NCBI RefSeq assembly: GCF_011753055.1
Contig: NZ_VWWJ01000001.1
Location: 310,001-374,000, forward strand
Reading direction: 5' to 3'
Origin: Burkholderia sp. Ax-1719
GTDB lineage: Bacteria; Pseudomonadota; Gammaproteobacteria; Burkholderiales; Burkholderiaceae
DNA length: 64,000 nt
Shown: piece by piece, positions 33,631-44,413 of the stretch
Position numbering within the stretch: the first letter of the stretch is position 1
How the letters are laid out: every line of letters starts with the position of its first letter
Made by a program: the position numbers and the translations under genes
Notes under the pieces: model-generated
What the model was told of the DNA's origin: nothing
The model's input: the letters and a program-made list of their open reading frames with translations, nothing else
Databases searched by the model: none

Positions 33631-34797
33631 ATGCGCCGCGCTGCCGTGCGTTTCGATCGGCAGCGTCCGGCGCGGCGATTTAAAGCGCTTTATTTGTGGG
33701 GGTTGCTTGTGGGACGCCGATTTTTCGCACAGTTTTACGCCGCTTGCCTCGTCGCGTTTGCGCTGCTGGCGCTGGTTTCTCCGCATGCCCGCGCGCAGAA
33801 CGTGATCCGCATCGCGGTGCCCGATATCGGCGCGGCTTCGAAGCCCGCGGGCGGCGGCGTGGTCGACGTGCTCTACGCCAATCAGACGCTGGAAAAAGCC
33901 TTCCTGAAAGACGGCGTGAAGATCCAGTGGACGTTCTTCAAAGGCGCGGGTCCGGCCGTCAACGAAGCCTTTGCGAATCATCAGGTCGATCTGGCGTTTC
34001 TGGGCGATCTCGCGGGCATCATTGGCCGGGCGAACGGGCTGGATACGCGTTTGATTGCGGCGTTGGCGCGCGATATCAACGGTTATCTCGCCGTGCAGCC
34101 GGGGCAGGGCATCAAGAATCTGAAGGACCTCAAGGGCAAACAGGTCGCGCTTTTTCGCGGCACGGCGCTGCAATTGTCGTTCGACAGCGTGTTGCGCAGC
34201 GAAGGTCTGACCGAACGCGATTTCCGCGTGGTCAATCTCGACCTCAATAGCGCCGCCGCGGCGATTGCGGCGCATCGCATCGACGCGGTGTGGGGCGCGT
34301 CTTCGCTCTTCATTCTCAAGGATAAAGGGCTGGTGGACATTCCAGTGAGCACGCGTGGCCGCGATGGCATCGGCACCTTCAAGGCCGGACTGGTGGCGTC
34401 GAATGACTTCCTGCGTGCACATCCCGAGTGGGCGCAGCGTGTGGTCGCCAGCGTGCTGGAAGCGTCGAACTGGGTGTCGGACCGCAAGAATCTGGACGCT
34501 TATCTGCAACTCGAACAGACCCGCGCGGGCACGCCCACTTCCGTCTGGCGCAATGAAATCGGCGACAGCGATCCGGCCACCTTCTTCTCGCCGTTGCTCG
34601 ATCCGTACTACGTCAATGCCTTCAAACGCGACGTGGATACGGCAAAGCAGCTTGGCATGATCCGCCAGAGTTTCGATGTCGATCACTGGATCGATGCGAG
34701 CTATCTGAATCAGGCGCTCGCACAAACAAAACTCGCAGGCCGCTGGCAACCTTATCGGACCTTTGGCGAAGTCGAAAAGACGGCAAAAGCGAATTAA
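33631..34797 (+). CDS. Sulfate-ester/sulfonate ABC binding protein (AtsR/SsuA-like)
   Basis: A binding protein of the SsuA/nitrate-taurine class, 388 residues from ATG 33631. The export signal is 'FFAQFYAACLVAFALLALV' followed by 'SPHARAQ'. The n-region before it is unusually long (about 36 residues), so the GTG at 33709 may be the true start; it would give a normal 30-residue signal peptide. Family motifs are 'QWTFFKGAGPAVNEAFANHQVD' (core) and 'GKQVALFRGTALQ'. In Pseudomonas the corresponding protein AtsR captures sulfate esters. Confidence 0.85.
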   Translation: MRRAAVRFDRQRPARRFKALYLWGLLVGRRFFAQFYAACLVAFALLALVSPHARAQNVIRIAVPDIGAASKPAGGGVVDVLYANQTLEKAFLKDGVKIQWTFFKGAGPAVNEAFANHQVDLAFLGDLAGIIGRANGLDTRLIAALARDINGYLAVQPGQGIKNLKDLKGKQVALFRGTALQLSFDSVLRSEGLTERDFRVVNLDLNSAAAAIAAHRIDAVWGASSLFILKDKGLVDIPVSTRGRDGIGTFKAGLVASNDFLRAHPEWAQRVVASVLEASNWVSDRKNLDAYLQLEQTRAGTPTSVWRNEIGDSDPATFFSPLLDPYYVNAFKRDVDTAKQLGMIRQSFDVDHWIDASYLNQALAQTKLAGRWQPYRTFGEVEKTAKAN

Positions 34798-34814
34798 AAG
34801 GCATCTATAACAAT

Positions 34815-37163
34815 ATGAAGGACCACCACACCTTTTATCGGCTGACGGCGATTGCCGCAGCGGTTCTGGCCACCACTTCCGCATGGGCGCAGGACGATAG
34901 TGCAACGAACACCACGAACGCCACGGAAGCGGCGCAAAGCAAGGCCGAAAACCCGGTGCAACTGAGGGAATTCACGGTCACGGCGCGCCGTCGTTCCGAA
35001 AGCGCACAGAAGGTGCCCGCGCCGATTTCCACGGTAAGCGGCCAGGACCTGGAGCGCCAGCGCCTCTATCGCATCCAGGACCTGCAACAAAGCTTGCCGA
35101 GCCTGAACGTGTCGTTCATCAATCCGCGCCAGTCGAGTGTTTCGATTCGCGGCATCGGCAACAATCCAGCCAGCGACAATCTGGAGCCGAGCGTTGGCGT
35201 CTATCTCGACAACGTGTATCTGGGCCGCCCCGGCATGGCGGTATTCGATCTGCTCGATATCCAGCAGGTCGATCTGCTGCGCGGTCCGCAAGGCACGTTG
35301 TTCGGCAAGAACAGTACGGCAGGCGTGCTCAATATTTCGACGCGCCCGCCCCAGTTCCATACCGAAGGCTATCTGGAACAGTCGGTCGGCAACGACGGCT
35401 ATGCGCAGACCAAGGCGCATCTGAGCGGGCCGCTCTCGGAAACACTGGCGGGCACGCTCGATCTGGAGCACACGCATAGCGACGGCAGCGTGACGAATCT
35501 CTACAACGGCAGCCAGTTAAACGGGGTGTCGAATTACGGTGTGCGCGGACAATTATTATGGAAACCGAATAATGATTTGAGCGTGCGTTTTATCGCCGAT
35601 TACAACACGCAAAATTCCAACACCGGCGCGATGCTGCTCTACGGCGTGCCTGCGGGCGGCACGTTTCTGTCACGTGCGGCGCTGCTGGGCGTGACGCCGG
35701 TGGTGAATCCCTCGCAGTTTCAGGTCGACACGGATACCACGCCGCATATGAACGTCCATCAGGGCGGGGTATCGACCGAGGCGAATTACAAGCTGAATTC
35801 CGGCTATTCGCTCACGTCGATTACGGCGGCGCGCTTCTGGGACTTCTCGCCTTCCAACGACGGCGACAACCTGCCGGTGCCCGCGATCAGCAACGCGGGC
35901 GTGCGCGTGGACGATCACCAGATCTCGCAGGAAGTGCGCCTCGCATCGCCGACGGGCGGCCCGATCGACTGGGTGGTGGGTGCGTTCTACTTCTACGAGC
36001 AGACCAACACGAACACCTTCACCGCCTTCGGCCCGGATGCGGATCTATTCCAGTACGGCGTGAATCGCGGCATCCTGAACGGCGTCACGGCGATTTCGCC
36101 GGCTTCGGTCGAAACCAATAGCGCCGCGCTGTTCGGCCAGGCGACGTGGCACATCAATACGCGCGCTGATCTAACGGCGGGCGTGCGCGGCACCTACGAA
36201 GACAAGACCGGCTATGTGAATCGTCTTGCGCCTACGGGCGGCGAGGCGCTGTCGGGTTCGCTGCTCGCGCTGCGCAACGCGGCGGTGGGCGCGTATCAGT
36301 CGGGGCAACTGGGGCAGCACGGCATCAGTCCGTCGATGATGCTCAATTTCAGCTACAAGCTCACCTCCGACGTGCTCGCCTACGCCTCGCTCTCGCACGG
36401 CGAGAAGTCGGGCGGCATCAATATGGCGGTGGGTTCCGCACCTACGCTCGGCGCGAATTCGCTGCTGTTCGGCCCGGAGCGCGCCAACGACGCGGAACTC
36501 GGTATCAAGAGTGAATGGCTCGACCATCGGCTGGTGCTCAACGCGAATCTGTTCTGGACGCAGATCAACGGTTATCAGGCGACGACATACGTGACGGTGC
36601 CGTCGAGCGGCCTCGTGAGCCAGGTGCTCGCCAACGGCGCGAACGTGCGCTCGCGCGGCGCGGAACTCGATCTGCGCGCGCGGCCTCTGCGCGGACTGAC
36701 GCTGGGCCTGAACGCTTCGTATGTGAACGCGACGTATAGCTCGTACACCAACGGCCCGTGCGCCGCCGAAACCACCATCGCGACGGGCGCGACCACCTGC
36801 AATCTCACCGGCAAGCCAGTCTCGGGCGCGCCGCGCTGGATCGCCAATCTGAGCGCGCAATACGAGTTCTCGCTGGGTCACGACATCGATCAATACGTCA
36901 CCGGCGTGTGGTCGCTGCGCTCGAACCAGTACGGCACGCTCGACGATTCGCGCTATGGCCGCCTGCCGGGCTACGGCATCTTCAATCTGGCAACGGGTTG
37001 GCGTTTGAACAGCGGCGCGCATAAGTGGGACCTCTCGATCTGGGCGCACAACCTGTTCAATCGCCACTACTACCTGGCGTCGTTTGCGAGCGTGCAGAAC
37101 ACCTATACGGCGATGGCGGGCGACCCGCGCATGGTCGGCGCGACGCTGCGCTTTACCTATTGA
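34815..37163 (+). CDS. TonB-dependent outer-membrane receptor (SftP-like)
   Basis: A 782-residue receptor. A signal peptide ends at 'TSAWAQD' (about residue 24). The plug domain follows with 'LQQSLPSLNVSF', 'SIRGIGNNPAS' and 'DLLRGPQGTLFGKNSTAGVLNI', then a beta-barrel ending in aromatic 'RFTY'. It lies inside the sulfate-ester operon. In Pseudomonas putida the receptor SftP has this role, so it probably imports larger sulfate esters across the outer membrane. A cluster of rare TTA codons occurs at 35517-35570. Confidence 0.9.
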   Translation: MKDHHTFYRLTAIAAAVLATTSAWAQDDSATNTTNATEAAQSKAENPVQLREFTVTARRRSESAQKVPAPISTVSGQDLERQRLYRIQDLQQSLPSLNVSFINPRQSSVSIRGIGNNPASDNLEPSVGVYLDNVYLGRPGMAVFDLLDIQQVDLLRGPQGTLFGKNSTAGVLNISTRPPQFHTEGYLEQSVGNDGYAQTKAHLSGPLSETLAGTLDLEHTHSDGSVTNLYNGSQLNGVSNYGVRGQLLWKPNNDLSVRFIADYNTQNSNTGAMLLYGVPAGGTFLSRAALLGVTPVVNPSQFQVDTDTTPHMNVHQGGVSTEANYKLNSGYSLTSITAARFWDFSPSNDGDNLPVPAISNAGVRVDDHQISQEVRLASPTGGPIDWVVGAFYFYEQTNTNTFTAFGPDADLFQYGVNRGILNGVTAISPASVETNSAALFGQATWHINTRADLTAGVRGTYEDKTGYVNRLAPTGGEALSGSLLALRNAAVGAYQSGQLGQHGISPSMMLNFSYKLTSDVLAYASLSHGEKSGGINMAVGSAPTLGANSLLFGPERANDAELGIKSEWLDHRLVLNANLFWTQINGYQATTYVTVPSSGLVSQVLANGANVRSRGAELDLRARPLRGLTLGLNASYVNATYSSYTNGPCAAETTIATGATTCNLTGKPVSGAPRWIANLSAQYEFSLGHDIDQYVTGVWSLRSNQYGTLDDSRYGRLPGYGIFNLATGWRLNSGAHKWDLSIWAHNLFNRHYYLASFASVQNTYTAMAGDPRMVGATLRFTY

Positions 37164-37195
37164 TCCTGCTTGATTGCACTTGCGGCGAGGCTCAG

Positions 37196-38818
37196 ATGCT
37201 CAACACAGCAAATTCGACGATTCTCGACGATACGGCGCGCGCACCGCTTGCGAAGCGCGCGGGTGGTCAGGCGATTTCCTGGTCTGCGCTGCTGCCGTGG
37301 GTGCTGCCCGTGTTCGTCTATCTGCTCTGGTGGAAGGCCGCGCACGCGGGCTGGATGTCGGCGCAGATCCTGCCCGCGCCCGAACTCGTGTGGGAAAGCG
37401 CGCGCGATCTGCTGCGCGACGGTCTGGTGTCGAACCTGCTCATCAGTCTGGAGCGTCTTGCCATCGGTTTCGTGCTGGGCACGCTGGGCGGCGCATTGAT
37501 CGGCGCGTTTATGGGGGCGAGCGTCGTCGCCGAAGAGATCATCTCGCCGCTGTTCTACGCCGTCGCGCAGGTGCCCCCGCTTGCTCTGCTGCCGCTTTTG
37601 ATGGTGCTGCTGGGCATCGGCGAGGCGCTCAAGCTCGTGCTGATCTTCAAGGCCGTGGCGATTCCCGTGGCGATCCACACCCAGGCGGGCGTGCGCGCGA
37701 TGCCGTGGCGCTTGCGCGAGGTGGCGGGCGTGCTGCGCCTGTCCGCCTGGCAGCGTGTGCGTCTGCTGGTGCTGCCCGCCGCGCTGCCTGCGTTCCTCAC
37801 GGGCGTACGTCAGGCGCTCGCGCAGGGCTGGCTCACGCTGATCGCAGTGGAATTGCTGGCTTCCTCGGAAGGGATCGGCTATCTGATGGTGTATGGGCGG
37901 CAGATGTTCCAGCTCGATGTGGTGTTCGTTTGCATCGTCACAATCGGGCTGACCGGCTTCGCGATCGATCAGGGCGTGCAGCGGATCGACCGCCTGCTCG
38001 TGCGCTGGCCGCTCGAAGCGCCGGGTGCGCGCGTCGTCGCGGCGCAGCGCGGCTGGCAACGCAATGTTTCCCGATACACGCGCGGCGCGGTGCTGCCCGT
38101 GCTGATCCTCGCGGTCTGGGCGTTGGTCGCGCATCTGCGTCTCGTCGATGCGAACCTGCTGCCCGCGCCCGGCGACGTCTTGAACAGCGCGCTCGACGAT
38201 TTGCGGAGCGGCGCGCTGCCGGTGCCGCTCGCCCATACGCTTGCCCGCGCGGGCGAAGGCCTGGCTGTCGGCGCGGCGACGGGTCTCGCACTCGGCATCG
38301 CGCTGGGCGCGGTGGCCTGGGTGCGGCGCGCATTCGGCCCAACGCTCACGGCCTTGCGGCAGGTGGCGATCTTCGCGTGGATTCCGCTGCTGACCGCTTG
38401 GGCGGGCCTGGGCGATCTCTCCAAGGTGATCTTCGTGGCGCTGGCGGCGTTCTTTCCGGTGGTGCTGGCGACCAGCCGTGCCGTCGAAGGGCTGCCGCCG
38501 GCGCTCGTCGAAGTCGCGCTTACGCTGCGCCTGAATGCGTGGCAGCGGCTGCGCTGGCTGATCGTCCCCGCGATTCTGCCCGGCGTGTTCGCGGGGCTGC
38601 GACTGGCGCTGGTCTATGCGTGGCTCGGCGCGATCGGCGCGGAGTATCTGATGCCATCGGGCGTCGGTCTGGGCACCTACATGATCGACGCGCAGCAACT
38701 CTTTCGCACCGACCGCCTGCTGGCCGCCGCGGTCACCATCGGCGCGCTGGGCGCGTTGTTCGGCTGGCTCGGCAGCCGTCTGGAAGCCTCGGCCACCCGC
38801 TGGCGCACGCGCCATTGA
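37196..38818 (+). CDS. Fused double ABC permease for sulfate esters (AtsB-like)
   Basis: A 540-residue protein that is about twice the length of a SsuC permease. Two BPD_transp_1 halves follow one another, about residues 25-265 and 290-530, each with its own EAA loop: 'LREVAGVLRLSAWQRVRLLVLP' (core) and 'LVEVALTLRLNAWQRLRWLIVP' (core). It would form the whole channel as one chain. ATG 37196 follows GCGAGG; a frame extending to 37025 runs over the TonB gene. The arrangement equals the Pseudomonas AtsB protein as I recall it. Confidence 0.88.
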   Translation: MLNTANSTILDDTARAPLAKRAGGQAISWSALLPWVLPVFVYLLWWKAAHAGWMSAQILPAPELVWESARDLLRDGLVSNLLISLERLAIGFVLGTLGGALIGAFMGASVVAEEIISPLFYAVAQVPPLALLPLLMVLLGIGEALKLVLIFKAVAIPVAIHTQAGVRAMPWRLREVAGVLRLSAWQRVRLLVLPAALPAFLTGVRQALAQGWLTLIAVELLASSEGIGYLMVYGRQMFQLDVVFVCIVTIGLTGFAIDQGVQRIDRLLVRWPLEAPGARVVAAQRGWQRNVSRYTRGAVLPVLILAVWALVAHLRLVDANLLPAPGDVLNSALDDLRSGALPVPLAHTLARAGEGLAVGAATGLALGIALGAVAWVRRAFGPTLTALRQVAIFAWIPLLTAWAGLGDLSKVIFVALAAFFPVVLATSRAVEGLPPALVEVALTLRLNAWQRLRWLIVPAILPGVFAGLRLALVYAWLGAIGAEYLMPSGVGLGTYMIDAQQLFRTDRLLAAAVTIGALGALFGWLGSRLEASATRWRTRH

Positions 38819-38844
38819 GCGCCTCATTTGAACCTCACGGATAG

Positions 38845-40473
<1,629 letters not shown>

Positions 40474-40516
40474 CCGCCTGGCGGCGATCGCGACCAGGGC
40501 CGGGGCTTATCGCGCC

Positions 40517-40559
40517 GCTATCCGCACCGCATTAGTGCGGCGGCTCAGATATGGATAGC
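40517..40559. repeat. Nested inverted repeat before the Crp/Fnr gene
   Basis: GCTATCC (40517-40523) and GGATAGC (40553-40559) form outer 7-bp arms; inside them CCGCAC (40522-40527) and GTGCGG (40535-40540) form a second, overlapping-register stem. There is no T-run after it. It could be a regulatory site of the following regulator gene or a weak terminator of the sulfatase operon. Confidence 0.4.
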
Positions 40560-40633
40560 AAAAAATCATGGTTTGGGCGGGTGGGGATCGAATGCTCAAA
40601 TGGCTCGGACACATCATCCCCGGAGAACGAATC

Positions 40634-41461
40634 ATGGCCGCCTTAGCCACGCTAGCGCAGCGGTTTTCGTCGCCCGAGCGCCGCGCAACGCATGCGCCGC
40701 CCGCGTCTTCCACCTATGCGGCGGCGTCGCACGACGCGCTGTTCCGGCGCGCGCTCGACCCGGTGACGCGCCAGCGCGTCATCAACGCCTTCCTCACCAA
40801 TCCGAGCCTGCTGCACTGGTCGGCGGGCGCGGCGGCCACGCTCGTCGATGCGGGCTACGAGAAGACCTGGCTGCAAGGCGAACTCGTGGTGCCGTATCAG
40901 GCCGACTGCAAGGAGATCCTGATCGTGCTGGCGGGGGCGCTGGAGGCGAGCTGGGTGAGCGCGTCGGGCGCACGCGTGATCGGCGAATATATCCAGCCCG
41001 ATTCGGTCATCAACATCATTCCGGCGCTGGACCGCAAAGGCTCGCTGTGTGACCTGTATGCGCGCGGAACGGTGCGGCTGTACCATATCCCGCGCGAGGC
41101 CATGCTCGACCTGTTCGAGCAGCAGCCCGCGTTGATGCGCGGCTTTTTCGAGCTGATCTGCTCGCGCAACCGCGAACTGAACAAGCGCTTCCGCTTCTCG
41201 CGGTTGGCCGATTTCAGCGCGCGCGTGGCCGAGCGGCTGCTGAGCCTGGCGGAGCGTTATGGCAATCCCGTGGATAGCGGTGTGGAGATCGGCCTGAAGC
41301 TTTCGCAGGACGATCTGGCGGCACTGCTGGGCGTGTCGCGGCAGAGCATCAACAAGGAATTACGGGCGTTCGCCGATCGCGGCTGGATCGAGATCCGCTA
41401 CGGGCAGATCACGATCGTCGACAGCGCATCCTTGCTGATGGTGCGCGAGGCCTGCGAGTGA
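40634..41461 (+). CDS. Crp/Fnr-family transcriptional regulator
   Basis: A 275-residue regulator. An N-terminal cyclic-nucleotide-binding-like beta barrel ('ILIVLAGALEASWVSASGARVIGEYIQP', core) is followed by a C-terminal Crp-type helix-turn-helix, 'LSQDDLAALLGVSRQSINKELRAF'. No Cys cluster for an iron-sulfur centre is seen at the N-terminus, so it is not an FNR oxygen sensor. ATG 40634 follows GGAGA with good spacing; starts at 40568 and 40592 are possible. Next to the glutathione peroxidase gene, a stress role is possible. Confidence 0.85.
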   Translation: MAALATLAQRFSSPERRATHAPPASSTYAAASHDALFRRALDPVTRQRVINAFLTNPSLLHWSAGAAATLVDAGYEKTWLQGELVVPYQADCKEILIVLAGALEASWVSASGARVIGEYIQPDSVINIIPALDRKGSLCDLYARGTVRLYHIPREAMLDLFEQQPALMRGFFELICSRNRELNKRFRFSRLADFSARVAERLLSLAERYGNPVDSGVEIGLKLSQDDLAALLGVSRQSINKELRAFADRGWIEIRYGQITIVDSASLLMVREACE

Positions 41462-41525
41462 TTGTCCAGGCGAACGCCGTTGCGTCAACGTTTAGTCCAA
41501 TTACCCATCGGATAAGGATAGAGAC

Positions 41526-42071
41526 ATGAGCACGATTTACGACATTCCCGTCAACGGCATCGACGGCGCGCAAACCACGCTGCGCCCCTACGCGGGCAAG
41601 GTGCTGCTGGTGGTGAACGTGGCCTCGAAGTGCGGGCTGACGCCGCAATACGAAGGTCTGGAAGCGCTCTATGAAGGCAAGCGCGCCGAAGGTCTCGAAG
41701 TGCTGGCCTTTCCCGCCAACAACTTCAAGGGCCAGGAACCGGGCACGGACGCCGAAATCCAGGCGTTCTGCACCGGCACTTTTGGCGTGAAGTTTCCGCT
41801 GTTCTCGAAGATCTCCGTGGTGGGCGACGACCAGCATCCCCTGTATCGCTCGCTCACGCAGGCGCAGCCGCAAGCATCCGGCGACGGCCCGTTCCGCGCG
41901 CGCCTCGAAGGCTACGGCATCCAGCCGAACGCCGCGCCGGACGTGCTGTGGAACTTCGAGAAGTTTCTCGTGAGCCGTTCCGGCGAAGTGGTGGCGCGCT
42001 TCGCGCCCGATACGGCGGCCGACGATCCGAAGCTCGTCGCCGCCATCGACGCGGAACTGGCGAAGGCTTAA
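41526..42071 (+). CDS. Glutathione peroxidase
   Basis: A 181-residue thiol peroxidase. The catalytic residue is Cys36 in NVASKCGLTPQY, where animals have selenocysteine. The other tetrad members appear as Gln in 'FPANNFKGQEPG' and Trp in 'WNFEKFLV'. It reduces hydroperoxides, in bacteria normally with thioredoxin. It follows the Crp/Fnr gene by 64 bases on the same strand with AAGGA upstream. Confidence 0.93.
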   Translation: MSTIYDIPVNGIDGAQTTLRPYAGKVLLVVNVASKCGLTPQYEGLEALYEGKRAEGLEVLAFPANNFKGQEPGTDAEIQAFCTGTFGVKFPLFSKISVVGDDQHPLYRSLTQAQPQASGDGPFRARLEGYGIQPNAAPDVLWNFEKFLVSRSGEVVARFAPDTAADDPKLVAAIDAELAKA

Positions 42072-42091
42072 ACGCCTTCCCGCTTCATCTG

Positions 42092-43510
42092 CTATTTCTG
42101 TTTCTGCGTGACCAGCACACGGCTGCCTGCATTCGCGGGCAGCATCATGCTGTCTAGCGTGGCCAGCAGCGCCACGCACGCGATCATCCCGAACGCCAGC
42201 TGAAAATCGCCCGGCGTTGCATGGCCTGCGGGCGTGCCGTGCCACTGTTCCGCGATCGACAGCATCAGCGCGCCCACCGCAATCCCCATCCCCGCATTCA
42301 TCTGCTGCATCACCGAAAACAGCGTGGTGGCGTCACGCATCTGCGCTTGCGGCACATCGGCGAAACCGATGGTGTTGAGCGCGGTGAACTGCATCGAACG
42401 CGTCATGCCCGTGAAGAACAGCAGCGCGCACACCAGCCAGTAGGGCGTGGCCGCGCTCAGTTGCGCACAGGCCGCGAAGCCGGCCGCCACCAGCAGGCCG
42501 TTGACCAGCAGTACGGTGCGAAAGCCGAAACGATGCATGATGCGCGTCGTGCCCGGCTTCATCGCCAGATTGCCCGCAAACAGCCAGAGCAGCAGTGCGC
42601 CCGCCTGCACGGCGCTGTATCCGAAGCCGATCTGGAACATCAGCGGCAATAGGAACGGCGCCGTGCCGATGGCGGTGCGAAACAGCGAGCCGCCCAGCGC
42701 CGTCACGCGGAAGGTGGGAATGGTCAGCGGCGCGAGGCCGAAGAGCGGTTGCGCGGCGCGGCGCAGATGCCACACGCTCAACGCCAGCAGCACGATGCCG
42801 CTGCCCAGTACGCCTAGCGACATGGCGCGGGACACATCGGCGCGGCTCACGGCTTCGATGCCGGCCATGAAGAGGCCGAAGCCCAGACCGCTCAGCACGA
42901 AACCGGCGATATCGAAACGCTGCAAGTGCGGCGTGCCATTGCGCACCAGCAGGCGCGCGGCCACGAACGCCACCACGCCCAGCGGCAGATTGAGCAGAAA
43001 GATCCAGTGCCAGCTCCAGTGCGTGCTGATCCAGCCGCCCACTGGCGGTCCGAGAATCGGCGCGACCAGTGCGGGCCAGGTGAGCAGGGCGATGGCGCGC
43101 ACGATGCCTTCCTTGGGCGTTTCGCGCATCACGACGAGGCGACCGACCGGCACCATCATCGCGCCGCCGATGCCCTGCAGCACGCGCGCGGCGGTGAAGC
43201 TGAGCAAGCCCCCGCTCAGCGCGCAAAGCAGCGAGGCGAACGTGAACACGGCGATGGCGAGACTGAACACGCGGCGCGCGCCGAAGCGGTCGGCGGCCCA
43301 GCCGCTTACGGGGATGAAGACCGTGAGCGCGACCAGATAGGCGGACACGCCTACCGAGAGATACGCGGGCGCGGTGCCGAAATCGCGCGCCATCGCGGGC
43401 AACGACGTGCCGATCACGGTGGCGTCGAGATTCTCCATGAAGAACACGCCCGCGACGAGCAGGGCGATGGCGAGACGCCGGCGGGCGGCGAGAGGGGACG
43501 TGGCGTCCAT
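42092..43510 (-). CDS. MFS drug:H+ antiporter, DHA2 family (first)
   Basis: A 472-residue exporter with 13-14 hydrophobic segments. Motif A is 'GWAADRFGARRVF', and 'LQGIGGAMMVPVGRL' and 'GPPVGGWISTHWSWHWIFLLNLPLG' (core) are DHA2/EmrB marks. Such proteins expel hydrophobic toxicants with a proton. It is convergent with the glutathione peroxidase gene (20-bp gap), and has no adaptor (EmrA) gene beside it. Confidence 0.9.
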   Translation of the reverse strand: MDATSPLAARRRLAIALLVAGVFFMENLDATVIGTSLPAMARDFGTAPAYLSVGVSAYLVALTVFIPVSGWAADRFGARRVFSLAIAVFTFASLLCALSGGLLSFTAARVLQGIGGAMMVPVGRLVVMRETPKEGIVRAIALLTWPALVAPILGPPVGGWISTHWSWHWIFLLNLPLGVVAFVAARLLVRNGTPHLQRFDIAGFVLSGLGFGLFMAGIEAVSRADVSRAMSLGVLGSGIVLLALSVWHLRRAAQPLFGLAPLTIPTFRVTALGGSLFRTAIGTAPFLLPLMFQIGFGYSAVQAGALLLWLFAGNLAMKPGTTRIMHRFGFRTVLLVNGLLVAAGFAACAQLSAATPYWLVCALLFFTGMTRSMQFTALNTIGFADVPQAQMRDATTLFSVMQQMNAGMGIAVGALMLSIAEQWHGTPAGHATPGDFQLAFGMIACVALLATLDSMMLPANAGSRVLVTQKQK

Positions 43511-43606
43511 GCAGGTTGGTCCGGTGCTGGGGCTAGGTTAAGACACCTGCGCATCTTAGACGAGACCTTCGCGCGATGTGCATCGGACCGCAAAGCCAGG
43601 CGCGTG

Positions 43607-44413
43607 TCACGCCGCCTTTAGCCAGACCAGCACCTGCTGCCAGTCCGCTGCGCTCATCGCTCCGAACCAGCTATCGTGGTCCGCGCTGCCGAGCATCATC
43701 AGATGCGCATTGTCATGCGCATTGGCGAAGTGCTGGGCATGAACCACCGGAATCAGCGTATCCAGTTGCGCGCCGACGATCACGAGCGGGCCGTCGTAAT
43801 GCGCCACGGCGGCGATCGAATCGAAACCGTCGTGCAGCAGCCAGCGCACCGGAAAGATCGGATATTTTTCCGCCGCGACATTCGCGAGCGAATCCCACGG
43901 CGTAATGAGCGCGACCCCTGCAATCGAGGCTTCGTTGCCCTTCACGACCTGCGAGGCCATGCCCGCACCCAGCGATTCGCCCACCAGCCAGATCGGGCCG
44001 CCCCATTGCGTGAGCGTCGCGTCGAACGCCTCGCGCGAGGCCGCGAGGGCGGCCTTCATGGTGCGCGCGCCCGGTCGGTTGCCGTGCCCCGGATACTCGA
44101 CGATCACGGCGCGATAGCCCGCACGCACGAACACATCGGCGAGCGGCAGCTTGGTTTCGGCAGATTCTTCGTTGCCGTGATAAACGAGGAAGGTGCCGCG
44201 CGGCGTCTGGCCGGCGGGCGTGACGACATAGCCCGCGTACTGGTCGCGCACATGCCACACGCCGATGGTGTCGCCTGCGTGCGTGAGCGAGCGCAGATCG
44301 GGTGCGCCGGGCGTGGACGGCAACAACAGGCGGTCCTGCATCAGAAACAGCGCCAGCGCGGCGAGCAGCCAGGCAGCGACTGCAAAGCGTAAGCCATAAG
44401 AGAGCAGCCGCAT
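43607..44413 (-). CDS. Membrane-anchored alpha/beta hydrolase
   Basis: A 268-residue serine hydrolase of the BEM46/YfhR type. An uncleaved membrane anchor lies at residues about 8-26. The nucleophile is S147 in GESLGAG, the oxyanion strand is 'FLVYHGNEES', and the catalytic Asp and His are in 'GAQLDTLIPVVHAQH' and 'GSADHDSW'. Substrate unknown. ATG 44413 (MRLLSYG) is preferred; an open frame up to 44719 has no homology. Confidence 0.85.
   Translation of the reverse strand: MRLLSYGLRFAVAAWLLAALALFLMQDRLLLPSTPGAPDLRSLTHAGDTIGVWHVRDQYAGYVVTPAGQTPRGTFLVYHGNEESAETKLPLADVFVRAGYRAVIVEYPGHGNRPGARTMKAALAASREAFDATLTQWGGPIWLVGESLGAGMASQVVKGNEASIAGVALITPWDSLANVAAEKYPIFPVRWLLHDGFDSIAAVAHYDGPLVIVGAQLDTLIPVVHAQHFANAHDNAHLMMLGSADHDSWFGAMSAADWQQVLVWLKAA

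Noticed and set aside
32641..34905. 754-codon open frame on the minus strand opposite atsK and the binding protein
   Set aside because: Very long, but its translation has no recognisable domain and is rich in Arg, His and Gln, while the plus-strand genes carry complete catalytic motifs.
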